Below are positions 48,496 to 56,969 of a stretch of DNA of 64,000 nt, piece after piece. The first letter of the stretch is position 1. Every line of letters begins with the position of its first letter. The notes below the pieces were generated by a model. The model was not told the origin of the DNA, made no database searches, and saw only the letters and a list, made by a program, of their open reading frames with translations. Both the position numbers and the translations under genes were made by a program. Origin of the DNA: Kribbella jejuensis (lineage in GTDB: Bacteria; Actinomycetota; Actinomycetes; Propionibacteriales; Kribbellaceae); contig NZ_VFMM01000001.1 of NCBI RefSeq assembly GCF_006715085.1, forward strand, positions 186,001-250,000, written 5' to 3'.

Positions 48496-49421
48496 TTCCG
48501 TCTCCTCGACAGCCAGAGATGCATCATCGCGAGCAGCACCAGGGCGCCGCCGAAGATCACCGACATCGCGGCGGCCGAGCCGAAGCGCGTGTTCGTGAAC
48601 GCCTCCTGGTAGATCCGCAGCGTCGGCACCATCGTGTGGTAGCCGGGACCGCCGTTCGTCAGCACCTGCACGGTGCCGAACACCTGGAGCGCGCCGAGCA
48701 ACGTCAGGAGCGACACGATCGCCGTCACCGGGAGCAGCTCGGGCCAGGTGACGTACCGGAACTTGGCCCAGCCGCGCGCGCCGTCCAGACTCGCGGCCTC
48801 GTACAGCTCGACCGGCAGATCCTGGAGTCCGGCCAGGTAGAGGATGAAGCCGAAACCCCAGTGGTACCAGAGGAACACCGCCGCGACGGCCGGTAGCGCC
48901 GTACCGGGGTCGCCGAGCCAGTTGTGCCCGGACATCCCGACGGTGGTGAGCATCCGGTTGAGAATGCCGGCGTTGGGCGCCAGCAGCCAGGAGAAGATCA
49001 TGCCGATGACCACGACCGAGAACACGCCGGGCAGGTAGAACGCCGTCCGGAAGAGGGCCTTGCCACGGTGTACCTTGTGGACCGCGATCGCCATGCCGAG
49101 GGACAGCGCGTTACCGAGGAGGAAACCGGCAACGCCGAAGATCAGCACGTTGCGCATCGAGGACCAGAACACGGTGTCGTGCAGAACGAACCGATAGTTG
49201 GAGAGTCCTACGAACGGGGTGGATTTGCTGACGCCGTCCCATTCCTGGAAGCTCAGCACGATCGCCTGGACGAACGGCAGCAGCGTAAAGATCGCGAGCA
49301 GGACCGCCGCCGGCAGCAGGAACAGGTACGCCATCAGCTCACGCCGCCGGGCCAGCGGGCTCCGGCGCCGGGTCGCGGGTCGCGCCTGGACGACTGCGAC
49401 TTGCACCGAACCCACGGTCAC
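48492..49421 (-). CDS. Sugar ABC transporter permease (MalF-type)
   Basis: A 309-residue permease with a 30-residue cytoplasmic lead, six helices and the EAA loop YEAASLDGARGWAKFRYVTWPEL (near 209-231). The GTG start overlaps the binding-protein stop by four bases. Confidence 0.92.
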   Translation of the reverse strand: MTVGSVQVAVVQARPATRRRSPLARRRELMAYLFLLPAAVLLAIFTLLPFVQAIVLSFQEWDGVSKSTPFVGLSNYRFVLHDTVFWSSMRNVLIFGVAGFLLGNALSLGMAIAVHKVHRGKALFRTAFYLPGVFSVVVIGMIFSWLLAPNAGILNRMLTTVGMSGHNWLGDPGTALPAVAAVFLWYHWGFGFILYLAGLQDLPVELYEAASLDGARGWAKFRYVTWPELLPVTAIVSLLTLLGALQVFGTVQVLTNGGPGYHTMVPTLRIYQEAFTNTRFGSAAAMSVIFGGALVLLAMMHLWLSRRRK

Positions 49422-50749
49422 TTGGCCCTCTTCTGGGCCGCGTCCATCTCGCCGAGCACCTGGTCCACGGTCTTCTCCTTCAGCACGAGGCTTTGGACGC
49501 CGCTGATCAGCGCCGTCCGGGCATCGCTGCTGAACGGGCTCGGAGCGATCTCGATGGCGTCGGCAAGGGAGGCGAAACCGGCGACCTGCGGCGGCAGGTC
49601 AGTCGCGGCGACCTTCGGGTTCGCCGGGATCAGCCCGACCACGTCGACGAACACCTTCGCCTGCTCGGGTTCGGTCAGCCATTGGACGAACTTGACCGCC
49701 GCGTCGACGTTCTTGCCTTTCGGGTTGATGCACGCGCCCTTGCCGACGCCGCCGTACACCCTTGGCTTCCGCGTGCCGCCGGTGGCCTTCGGGATCCCCA
49801 TCGAGACGTAGTCGGTGAAGTCCGGGGCGGTCGCCCGGGCGACACCGATCGCGACTGACGCGTCGAAGATCGCCGGTGTGTCCTGGACGTTGAAGAAGCC
49901 CTTCTCCACCGTCGGGTTGTCGCCATCCCCGCCGGGAAGCGTTTTGTTGACGATCAGACCGGCGTCGCGCAGGTCGGCCAGCAACTTCAGGCCGTTGCGC
50001 CAGCCGTCCGACGTCCAGCTCGCCTTGCCCGCGAGGGTCGCGTCGATCTCGGCGTCGGTCAGCCAGTTCGATGCGTGGCTCAGCAGGAATCGGTCGGCGA
50101 GCGACGCGGCCATCAGGAACGCACCGTTGCCGGTCTTGGCCGAGACCTTCTTCAACTGCTCGATCCACGCGGCGGTGTCGGTCGGTGGGGTGTTCGGGCC
50201 GACCCCGGCCGACTCGAACGTCTTGGTGTTCAGCAGCAGACCCATGGTCTGGATCTCCCAGTGGGCCGAGTAGATGCCGGCGTCGAGTCCATTGACCGTA
50301 CCGGCCTTCACCGTGGTGAGGTCCAGCGCGATCGGCGAGAAGTTCGCCTTCCAGTCCCCGGTCAGCTTCGGTCGCAGGTTCATCGCCCAGCCGGCCTTGT
50401 AGTACGGGATCATCTCCGGCAGCGTCAGCGTCGAGTAGATGTCCGGCATGTCGCCGGACTGCGACTTCGCCTGCAGCTTCGCCGGGAAGTTCGCCGGGCC
50501 GGGGCTGTCGACCGTCACCCGGACGCCGGTCTGCTGCTCGTACCTCCCGACCAGCTTCTCGAGGGCCTTGACCTGACCGCGGGACTGGTTCATGAAGGTC
50601 AGCGAGGTGGATCCGCCGCCCTTGGCCGAGTCCTGGCCACAACCGGTCAGCAACGGGCCGGACGCGACCACTCCCGCCGACGCCGCCGCCAGCCCGAGCA
50701 GCCCGCGGCGCGTCATCCGCACCGGGCCGCGAACACCTGATGTGGGCAT
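49418..50749 (-). CDS. Sugar ABC transporter substrate-binding lipoprotein
   Basis: A 443-residue family 1 solute-binding protein. Residues 1-37 carry a Tat-like signal (MTRRGLLGLAAASAGVVASG) ending in the lipobox LTGC. The mature part begins with SLTFMNQSRGQVKALEKLVGRYEQQTGVRV and shows the usual GDMPDIYSTLTLPEMIPYYKAG motif. It should bind a rhamnose-containing glycoside, by its operon partners. First gene of the operon; AGGAAGGAAGAC precedes the ATG and the LacI-controlled promoter lies at 50804-50833. Confidence 0.92.
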   Translation of the reverse strand: MPTSGVRGPVRMTRRGLLGLAAASAGVVASGPLLTGCGQDSAKGGGSTSLTFMNQSRGQVKALEKLVGRYEQQTGVRVTVDSPGPANFPAKLQAKSQSGDMPDIYSTLTLPEMIPYYKAGWAMNLRPKLTGDWKANFSPIALDLTTVKAGTVNGLDAGIYSAHWEIQTMGLLLNTKTFESAGVGPNTPPTDTAAWIEQLKKVSAKTGNGAFLMAASLADRFLLSHASNWLTDAEIDATLAGKASWTSDGWRNGLKLLADLRDAGLIVNKTLPGGDGDNPTVEKGFFNVQDTPAIFDASVAIGVARATAPDFTDYVSMGIPKATGGTRKPRVYGGVGKGACINPKGKNVDAAVKFVQWLTEPEQAKVFVDVVGLIPANPKVAATDLPPQVAGFASLADAIEIAPSPFSSDARTALISGVQSLVLKEKTVDQVLGEMDAAQKRAK

Positions 50750-50774
50750 TGTCTTCCTTCCTCACCGACAAGAC

Positions 50775-50788
50775 TGTTACCGGTAACA
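50775..50788 (-). promoter_or_regulatory. LacI operator O1
   Basis: TGTTACCGGTAACA, a perfect palindrome with the central CpG usual for LacI-family operators, 26 bases upstream of the binding-protein start. Confidence 0.8.
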
Positions 50789-50803
50789 ACCGGCATGGCC
50801 AGC

Positions 50804-50833
50804 ATCTTGTTACCGGTAACAGAACTCTGTCAA
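50804..50833 (-). promoter_or_regulatory. Promoter of the rhamnoside operon with operator O2 inside
   Basis: Minus strand: TTGACA at 50828-50833, an 18-base spacer and CAAGAT at 50804-50809. The second TGTTACCGGTAACA (50808-50821) fills the spacer and touches the -10, so bound LacI would block RNA polymerase. O1 and O2 are 33 bases apart, three helical turns, allowing cooperative binding. Confidence 0.75.
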
Positions 50834-50868
50834 TGTCCCACCGCGGGCTGTCCGGATCCGGACTCGGG

Positions 50869-51504
50869 TCAGGTGGTCCAGCGGGTGATGGCTCGGTCGA
50901 GGTAGGTGGCGACCAGGTCGGGGAGGTCGATGTCGGCGCCCAGTAGCCACTGGAGCTCGAGGCCGTCGAGGACGGCGACCAGGGTGCGGATCTCGGCGTC
51001 GATCTGGGCGTCGGTGAGAGGGGCGATCTCGCCGTCCTCGACCGCCTCGCGGAGCTTGCCGGTCCACAGTTCGCGGCCGGTCAGGTAGCGCTGCTGGATG
51101 AAGTCGCGCGCCGGGTGACCCGGGTTGGTGGCCTCTGCGGCCAGCGTGATGAACAGTTCGAGCCGGCCGCGGTGCTCGACGTGAAACTCCATCAGCCCGC
51201 GCATCTGCCGGAAGTACGCGAGCCCGCGGACGTCCTCGGGCATCGAGGAGCGCTTGGTCTGCGCCGTCCAGTCCTCGAGTACGGCGGTCAGCAGGCCCTC
51301 TTTGCTGCCGAAGTACTGGATCAGGGTCGCGGGCGACGCGCCGACCCGGTCGGCGATCGCGCGCAGCGAGCCGCCGAGATACCCGAGCTCGCCGAACACG
51401 TCGGCCGCGGTCCGGATGATCCGTTCCCGTCGCTGGACACCCTTGCGGTACGGGCCGCGGACCATCGACGGTGCCTCGTTCGCCGCATGCCCTCCCGGTG
51501 TCAC
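50869..51504 (-). CDS. TetR-family regulator
   Basis: A 211-residue TetR repressor. The HTH (about 25-72) reads RERIIRTAADVFGELGYLGGSLRAIADRVGASPATLIQYFGSKEGLL. The C-terminal helices (80-211) resemble the ligand domain of TetR proteins of the BetI/AcrR group. Both a GTG at 51504 and an ATG at 51465 are possible starts. The gene is flanked by the rhamnoside operon and a kinase gene; no own operator was recognised and its target is unknown. Confidence 0.85.
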   Translation of the reverse strand: MTPGGHAANEAPSMVRGPYRKGVQRRERIIRTAADVFGELGYLGGSLRAIADRVGASPATLIQYFGSKEGLLTAVLEDWTAQTKRSSMPEDVRGLAYFRQMRGLMEFHVEHRGRLELFITLAAEATNPGHPARDFIQQRYLTGRELWTGKLREAVEDGEIAPLTDAQIDAEIRTLVAVLDGLELQWLLGADIDLPDLVATYLDRAITRWTT

Positions 51505-51543
51505 GTTCCCTGTGCGAAACCTTATCAGGCGTTTACGTTTGCC

Positions 51544-52866
51544 TCAGGGGGTCGGCAGGTTCGACGGTGGTGGGGTCGTCGAACCCGTCGGAGTCGACGT
51601 GGTCGTCGGCGGTGTGGAGGTCGGCGTACGCGACGGGGTCGGTGAGGACGGTGTCCTCGTCGGCGTTGTGGTCGGCGTCGACGACGGTGTGGTTGTCGGA
51701 GTGGTCGTCGGCGTGGCGGTCGGCGTCGTGGTGGGGGTGGTGCTCGGCGTTGAGGTCGGCGTGGACGACGGGGTGTTCGTCGTACGCCGGGTGGGCTGGC
51801 TCGTCGTCGTGGTGCTGGAGGGTTCGGTCGTCGGTGTCGTGGTCGGCGTACCGGTGGTGCTCGGTCGGGGGCCGATGTCGACGGTCGGTGGAGTGTTGTT
51901 GCCGGTGTTGTGCAGTACGACGCCGGTCGTCACCGCGGCCGCGACGGCCAGCAGGGCGAGCGCGGTGATCACGATCGGCCTGTTGGACTTCGGGGCCGGG
52001 CGTTCCGGGGCCGGGATCGGTGCGACGAGCGGCTGGGTCACGACCGGTGCCGTGGCGGCGAACCGGTCGGCGGCCGCGCGGACATTGGTCAGGTCCGCGG
52101 CGGTCGGGCGCTCCGCCGGGTCCTTCGCGAGCATCCGCAGCAGCAGGCCCTCGAACGGGCCCGCCAGCTCCGGGCGCAGCCGGCTGGGCGGGACGGGCTC
52201 GGCGTCGACGTGCTGGTACAGCACCGCGGTCGGGTGGTCGCCCATGAACGGCGGCCGGCCCGTGATGAGCTGGTACAGCACGCAGCCCAGCGCGTACACG
52301 TCGGACTCCGGGCCGCCCTTGAGACCGCGGGCGCGCTCAGGGGACAGGTAGTACGGGCTGCCGAGGATCTGTCCGGTCATCGTCAGCTCGTGGGTCTCGG
52401 CGCCCGGCAGTACGGCGATGCCGAAGTCCGCGACCTTCACGACGCCGTCCGCGGACACCATCAGGTTGCTGGGCTTGATGTCGCGATGAACGACGTTCTC
52501 CGCGTGCGCGACCGCGAGACCGGCCGCCGCCTGCTCGATGATCTCGACCGCCCGCTCCCAGGGCAGCGGGCCGTCGTCATCGACCTCCCGAGCGACCGAA
52601 CGGCCCTCGACCAACTCCATCACGAGATAGAAGTTGTCGTCGTCCTGCCCGAAGTCGTAGACCGCGACGATGTGCGCGTCGCTCAGCCGCGCGGCGGCCC
52701 GCGCCTCGCGCTGGAACCGTTCGGCGGCGGCGGGGTCCTGGCCGGACCGCAGCATCAGCTTGACCGCGACCTCACGACCGAGCAACTCGTCGGTGGCCCG
52801 GAAGACCTCTCCCATCCCACCACGCCCGAGGGACTCCCCCAGCCGGTACCGCTCCGCAATCAACAT
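51544..52866 (-). CDS. Ser/Thr protein kinase with extracellular Thr/Pro-rich tail
   Basis: A 440-residue PknB-type receptor kinase. The kinase domain spans about 5-265: Gly loop GRGGMGEVF, VAVKLM lysine, HRDIKPSN catalytic loop, DFGIA, and SPERA activation segment. One transmembrane helix lies near 300-320 (IVITALALLAVAAAVTTGVVL). The rest, about 120 residues, is a low-complexity Thr/Pro/Ser tail (many TPTTTP repeats) outside the cell, with no PASTA domain. This tail could be glycosylated and wall-spanning. The ATG at 52866 is used because the kinase fold begins right after it; an in-frame start at 52899 exists. Confidence 0.92.
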   Translation of the reverse strand: MLIAERYRLGESLGRGGMGEVFRATDELLGREVAVKLMLRSGQDPAAAERFQREARAAARLSDAHIVAVYDFGQDDDNFYLVMELVEGRSVAREVDDDGPLPWERAVEIIEQAAAGLAVAHAENVVHRDIKPSNLMVSADGVVKVADFGIAVLPGAETHELTMTGQILGSPYYLSPERARGLKGGPESDVYALGCVLYQLITGRPPFMGDHPTAVLYQHVDAEPVPPSRLRPELAGPFEGLLLRMLAKDPAERPTAADLTNVRAAADRFAATAPVVTQPLVAPIPAPERPAPKSNRPIVITALALLAVAAAVTTGVVLHNTGNNTPPTVDIGPRPSTTGTPTTTPTTEPSSTTTTSQPTRRTTNTPSSTPTSTPSTTPTTTPTATPTTTPTTTPSSTPTTTPTRTPSSPTPSRTPTSTPPTTTSTPTGSTTPPPSNLPTP

Positions 52867-53011
52867 CCGTCCCCGTACCCAAGCCGTCCGCCAGTTCAAC
52901 CGTCAAGGCTACTCGCTATACAAGCCGTGACACGCCATGCACCCCGAGCTATCGACCGGGCCGGAGGTACCGACGGGTGGTGCGCTGATCCTGGGCGAGC
53001 ATCTGAGGTTT

Positions 53012-53626
53012 CTACACGTGGACCTCGGACAGGTACGGACCGACCGCGCGGAGTGCCATTGCGACGTACTCGTCCTTCTCGCCGACCGGGGCCACGTAGT
53101 GCATGGCGTCGTGCGCAGCCTCGGCAGTGTGCAGCTTGGTGATCGTCCATGCGGCCAAGTAGGACGACGCGAGACAGCCGCCCGCGGTCGCAAGGTTGCC
53201 GCGGGCAAAGAACGGCTGGTTGAGGACCTCAACGCCCGCGGCCAGGACCCAGGGCTTGGAGGTCAGATCGGTGCAGGCGGGTACGCCGTCCAGGTGGCCG
53301 AGCTTGGCCAGGACGAGCGTTCCGGAGCATTGCGCGGCCAGTAACTGGCGGTCCGGATCGAGGCGGCCCAAGGTCGCCATGATGGCTGGGTCCTCGACGA
53401 CCTCGCGGGTCTTCCGGCCGCTGCCGACGATCACCGCGTCGGCCTCGCAGGCCTCGTCCAGGTCGATCATCGCGTCGATGGTGACACCGTTCATCGATCG
53501 GACACGGGGTGTGGGGCTCGCGATCGACACCCGCCAGCCGGGTGCGCTGACCCGGTTCAGGATGCCGAGGGCGATCAGCGAGTCGAGTTCGTTGTAGCCG
53601 TCGAAGGTCAGAATCGCGGTGTGCAT
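53012..53626 (-). CDS. DJ-1/PfpI-family protein
   Basis: A 204-residue cytoplasmic protein of the DJ-1/PfpI (class I amidotransferase-like) fold. The start HTAILTFDGYNELDSLIALGIL has the conserved Asp/Glu positions. The nucleophile elbow LLAAQCSGTLVLAKLG holds the likely catalytic Cys near residue 98. Relatives act as isonitrile hydratases, deglycases or AraC-linked sensors; the exact role is unknown. It is divergent from the MocR regulator gene, which may control it. Confidence 0.88.
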   Translation of the reverse strand: MHTAILTFDGYNELDSLIALGILNRVSAPGWRVSIASPTPRVRSMNGVTIDAMIDLDEACEADAVIVGSGRKTREVVEDPAIMATLGRLDPDRQLLAAQCSGTLVLAKLGHLDGVPACTDLTSKPWVLAAGVEVLNQPFFARGNLATAGGCLASSYLAAWTITKLHTAEAAHDAMHYVAPVGEKDEYVAMALRAVGPYLSEVHV

Positions 53627-53652
53627 GGATGTCAGGCTAGGCGGATTCATGC

Positions 53653-53683
53653 ATGACAGTCGAAGAATTGTCCTGGATACAAT
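53653..53683 (+). promoter_or_regulatory. Promoter and inverted-repeat operator before the MocR gene
   Basis: ATGACA (53653-53658), 16 bases, GGATAC (53675-53680) makes a plausible promoter for the MocR gene. Over its -10 lies ATTGT, seven bases, ACAAT (53667-53683), a perfect inverted repeat suitable for a MocR dimer. Confidence 0.5.
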
Positions 53684-53689
53684 CGCGGC

Positions 53690-55021
53690 GTGAGAGTGCC
53701 GAAGTACAAGGCGGTCGTCGACTCGCTGGCCGCCGAGATTCGCAGCGGACGGTTGGCGGCCGGGCATCGGCTCGCGACGCACCGCCAGCTGGCGGTGAAC
53801 GAAGGGATCGCGATCGTCACGGCCTCGCGGGTGTACGCCGAACTCGAGGCGATGGGACTCGTCAGCTCCGAGCAGGGCCGCGGCACGTTCGTCCGCGATC
53901 TCGCCGCGACAACGGCCGAAGGGACCGACCAGCGCGCGGTGGCCGCCGATGCGATCGACCTGAACTTCAACGCACCGTCGGTCCCCGGCCAGGCCGAACT
54001 GCTCCGCCAGGCACTCCGAGAGCTCGCGGGCGCCGGTGACCTGGAATCGCTCCTGCGGTACCAACCGCACCTCGGCCGCGCCCAGGACCGCGCCGCTGTC
54101 GCCGATCACCTAGCGCGCCGCGGACTAAGCGTCGGCCCGGAACGCGTGCTGATCACCAACGGCGCCCAACAAGGACTGGCCGTCACCGCGATGGCACTCT
54201 TCCAACCCGGCGACGTGATCGCGGTCGACGCCGTCACCTACCCCGGCTTCCTCGTTCTCGCGCGCACTCTCGGACTGGAGCTTGCCCCGCTGCCGGCGAG
54301 CGGCCCTGATCTGGATGCGCTCGACCAGCTGTGCCGCCGACGCCGGGTCCGTGGCGTGTACGCGATGCCGACGCTGCACAACCCGCTCGGCTGGGTGTAC
54401 GACGAGTTCCAGCGCGAACGTCTCGCCTCGATCGCCACGCAGTACGACCTGACGATCGTCGAGGACGCGTCGTACGCCTACCTCGTCGAGGACGCCCCGC
54501 CGCCGGTGGCCGAGTTCGCCCCCGACCGCACCGTCTACGTCTCGGGCCTGTCGAAGAGTGTCGCGCCGGGTCTCCGGATCGGCTTCGTCGCCGCACCCTC
54601 GACGATGATTCCCGCGCTGGAGCGCGTCATCCGCGCAACAACCTGGCACACGCCGGCCATCACCGCAACCATCGCAACCAATTGGCTGAACGACGGCACC
54701 GTCGCGCGCCTCGAGCAGCAGAAGCGCGAAGACGCCCGCCTCCGCCAATCGATCGCCGCGGAGGTCCTCGACAGCCTGCCGTACCTGAGCCACCCGTCGT
54801 CGTACGTGATCTGGCTCCCCCTCCCCCAGGACGCCCGCCCCGACCGCATCACCACAACCCTCGCCACCAAAGGCATCGCCACCTCCACTGCCGCCCCCTT
54901 CGCCGCCACCCCCACAATCCCCCAAGCCCTCCGCCTCGCCCTGGCCTCGGTCCCCCTCCCCACCCTCCACCCCACCCTCCAAACCGTCCGCCAAGAAGCC
55001 ACCCAGGACGCGCTCCGCTGA
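53690..55021 (+). CDS. MocR/GntR-type regulator with aminotransferase domain
   Basis: A 443-residue fusion of a GntR winged helix (1-70, PKYKAVVDSLAAEIRSGRLAAGHRLATHRQLAVNEGIAIVTASRVYAELEAMG) and a fold-type I PLP domain (about 95-440). The PLP lysine is in YVSGLSKSVAPGLRIGF (near 284). MocR proteins sense amino acids or vitamin B6. The GTG at 53690 follows the promoter by about nine bases. It is divergent from the DJ-1-like gene, its probable target. Confidence 0.9.
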   Translation: MRVPKYKAVVDSLAAEIRSGRLAAGHRLATHRQLAVNEGIAIVTASRVYAELEAMGLVSSEQGRGTFVRDLAATTAEGTDQRAVAADAIDLNFNAPSVPGQAELLRQALRELAGAGDLESLLRYQPHLGRAQDRAAVADHLARRGLSVGPERVLITNGAQQGLAVTAMALFQPGDVIAVDAVTYPGFLVLARTLGLELAPLPASGPDLDALDQLCRRRRVRGVYAMPTLHNPLGWVYDEFQRERLASIATQYDLTIVEDASYAYLVEDAPPPVAEFAPDRTVYVSGLSKSVAPGLRIGFVAAPSTMIPALERVIRATTWHTPAITATIATNWLNDGTVARLEQQKREDARLRQSIAAEVLDSLPYLSHPSSYVIWLPLPQDARPDRITTTLATKGIATSTAAPFAATPTIPQALRLALASVPLPTLHPTLQTVRQEATQDALR

Positions 55022-55077
55022 ATCCTGTCGGTGCCGACTGGTAGACCTTGTCGCCCAGCGAGCCGAGGGAGACGACG

Positions 55078-55869
55078 ATGCCGGAGCGACCGCGGGTGGT
55101 GGTCAGCGTCGAGGCCAGTGCTGACGGAAAGGTCGCGTTCGCACGCGACGCACTGCTGATGCACCAACCGAGTTCGGACTTGTGGGCAGCGATGAAACCG
55201 CAGGCGTCCGACCCGGTGGATGTGCTCGAGGTAGTGCGCCGCCAGTACGGCTGCAACGCAATCCTGGAGGGCAGCGGCAGCCTGGTGGCCGAGGATCCGG
55301 CCGAGCTGCCACCGCACGACGGTGTCCTCGACGGGCACTTCCTTCCGGCGGAAATCACCCGTCAGCTGTCGCCGCCGCACATGTGGTTCACGGTGGTCGA
55401 CAGCCGGGGCCGGGTTCGGTGGACAGAGAAGCATGCCGACTGGGATCCGCTGGTACTGGTCTCGCGGTCGACGCCGGCCGACTATCTCGGGTATCTGCGG
55501 CGCGAACGGATCTGCTATCTCGTCGCCGGTGACGACCGGGTTGATCTGTGGCAGGCGCTGGAGTTGATGAAGAGCGAGCTGGGGATCACCTGTGTGTTGT
55601 CGACTGCGGGCGGCGGGTTGAACGGTGTGTTGCTCAGAGCGGGCCTGATCGACGAGCTGTACCTGACGGTCCTACCTGCGCTGATCGGTGGGCTGGGTAC
55701 GCCCTCGGTGATGGACGGGCCGCCGCTCGCCGTTGGCGAGGCTCCTACGCCGTTGGAGTTGTTGTCCGTCCACACCGACACGAGCGGATCGGTTCGGCTG
55801 CACTATCGGAGTACGGCGGATAGTAGGTCTGGGCCGAGGGATGTGAGGTCGGGGAGGTTGAGGGTGTAG
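55078..55869 (+). CDS. RibD C-terminal-like (dihydrofolate-reductase fold) protein
   Basis: A 263-residue protein with the RibD C-terminal reductase fold. Features are RVVVSVEASADGKVAF at the start, AILEGSGSLVAEDP, and LSTAGGGLNGVLLRAGLIDELYLTVLPALIGG near 175-206. It would reduce a pyrimidine- or folate-like substrate with NADPH, but no riboflavin genes are near. GAGGGAGA precedes the ATG. The last ~20 residues are encoded over the end of the opposite ArsR gene and look like an acquired tail. Confidence 0.87.
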   Translation: MPERPRVVVSVEASADGKVAFARDALLMHQPSSDLWAAMKPQASDPVDVLEVVRRQYGCNAILEGSGSLVAEDPAELPPHDGVLDGHFLPAEITRQLSPPHMWFTVVDSRGRVRWTEKHADWDPLVLVSRSTPADYLGYLRRERICYLVAGDDRVDLWQALELMKSELGITCVLSTAGGGLNGVLLRAGLIDELYLTVLPALIGGLGTPSVMDGPPLAVGEAPTPLELLSVHTDTSGSVRLHYRSTADSRSGPRDVRSGRLRV

Positions 55870-56870
55870 CGGACGTAGCGGCCCTGGCGTTGGGAGGTTA
55901 GGAGGCCGGCTTGGCGGAGGACTGTGAGATGGCGGGAGACTTCGGGTGGGGTCAGGTCCCAGGCGGCGGCGAGTTCGCCGGTGGTGTGGGGGCCTCGGGC
56001 GAGGGTGCGGAGGAGGCGTAGGCGGACGGGGTGGGCGAGGGCCTCCAGCCTCAGCGTGATCGTTTCCAAGGAGACCGAGGGAGCGGGCTCGGCGACGGGG
56101 TACTGGACGACTGGTTGCCAGCCTGGCGCGTGGACCGCGACCAGGTGCGGACGGCCGAAGACGGTCGGAAGAAAGGTGACGCCCGCGCCGGTGGTCGCGT
56201 TGTCCTGGAGCTTGTCGACGATGATCGAGTTGCCGTCGAGGGCCACCGCGCTCGAGACCGCGGCGAGGGCCGCACCGATTCCCTGGCGTTTCAGCAGGTC
56301 GTTCTTCACCCGCAGATCGGTCGCCAGCTGTACGGCGACGCCCGCCCAGGCCGCGTCGAAGAAGGCCTCGGCGCATTGCGAGAGAGTCTCGCGTACCCGC
56401 GCCCGCACGGCTGCCGGATCGGCGAGCAGCCGTTCCGCGAACGCCTCCTGAAGAGCACCACGAGCCTGCGCGAGGTCCAGCGCCCGATCGCGCGCCGAGG
56501 CGTCGACGAGCGGTGACGGCGTACCGAAGTGGACGCGGTTGCTGCCGCACGTGGTGACGAGCGCCGCGGTCACATAGGTCTCGTCGTCGATCCGGTCCAC
56601 GTCGTCCAGTTCCTCGGCGAGCGTCGCCCGCGGACGAGCCGGTACCAAGAAGTCCGCCCGCGACGAACGCCAGAGGAACTCCGCCTCGCGCAGCCGCTCG
56701 GCCAGCTCCGGCCGCAGCCCGGCCCAGACGTCGGCCGCCCAGCCGGCAAGTTGAGGATGATGCCCCGGTTCGGCCAGCGCGTGCAGCATCGCCGTCAGCT
56801 CGGCCAGCGGCGACGCGGCGAACCGCAACCGTTCGGGCGAGGACCCGCCGAGGTCGATCCGCAACGTCAT
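55803..56870 (-). CDS. ArsR-type regulator with large N-terminal domain (DUF5937-like)
   Basis: A 355-residue regulator. An N-terminal domain of about 250 residues (RIDLGGSSPERLRFAASPLAEL...) resembles DUF5937 regulators. The C-terminal winged helix reads RLEALAHPVRLRLLRTLARGPHTTGELAAAWDLTPPEVSRHLTVLRQAG (about 269-317). The N-domain is presumably the ligand sensor. The ATG at 56870 is preferred over a GTG at 56906, which would lie inside the palindrome 56903-56937. That palindrome, between this gene and the divergent MFS gene, is the likely operator. The 3' end overlaps the RibD-like gene by 67 bases. Confidence 0.87.
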   Translation of the reverse strand: MTLRIDLGGSSPERLRFAASPLAELTAMLHALAEPGHHPQLAGWAADVWAGLRPELAERLREAEFLWRSSRADFLVPARPRATLAEELDDVDRIDDETYVTAALVTTCGSNRVHFGTPSPLVDASARDRALDLAQARGALQEAFAERLLADPAAVRARVRETLSQCAEAFFDAAWAGVAVQLATDLRVKNDLLKRQGIGAALAAVSSAVALDGNSIIVDKLQDNATTGAGVTFLPTVFGRPHLVAVHAPGWQPVVQYPVAEPAPSVSLETITLRLEALAHPVRLRLLRTLARGPHTTGELAAAWDLTPPEVSRHLTVLRQAGLLTSQRQGRYVRYTLNLPDLTSLGPDLLSAVLR

Positions 56871-56902
56871 GTCCTCATTGTTGCTGGCCCGCCCAGCACC
56901 AC

Positions 56903-56937
56903 CCACGACAGTTGACGAAGACCGTCAACTGTCGTGG
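56903..56937. promoter_or_regulatory. Perfect 15-bp-arm palindrome between arsR-like and MFS genes
   Basis: CCACGACAGTTGACG, five bases, and its exact complement. TTGACG appears on both strands inside it and could be the -35 of each divergent gene. It is the only strong dyad in the gap. Confidence 0.85.
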
Positions 56938-56969
56938 TGCGCCCGCCGTACGAACGCACCGTTGGCTCC

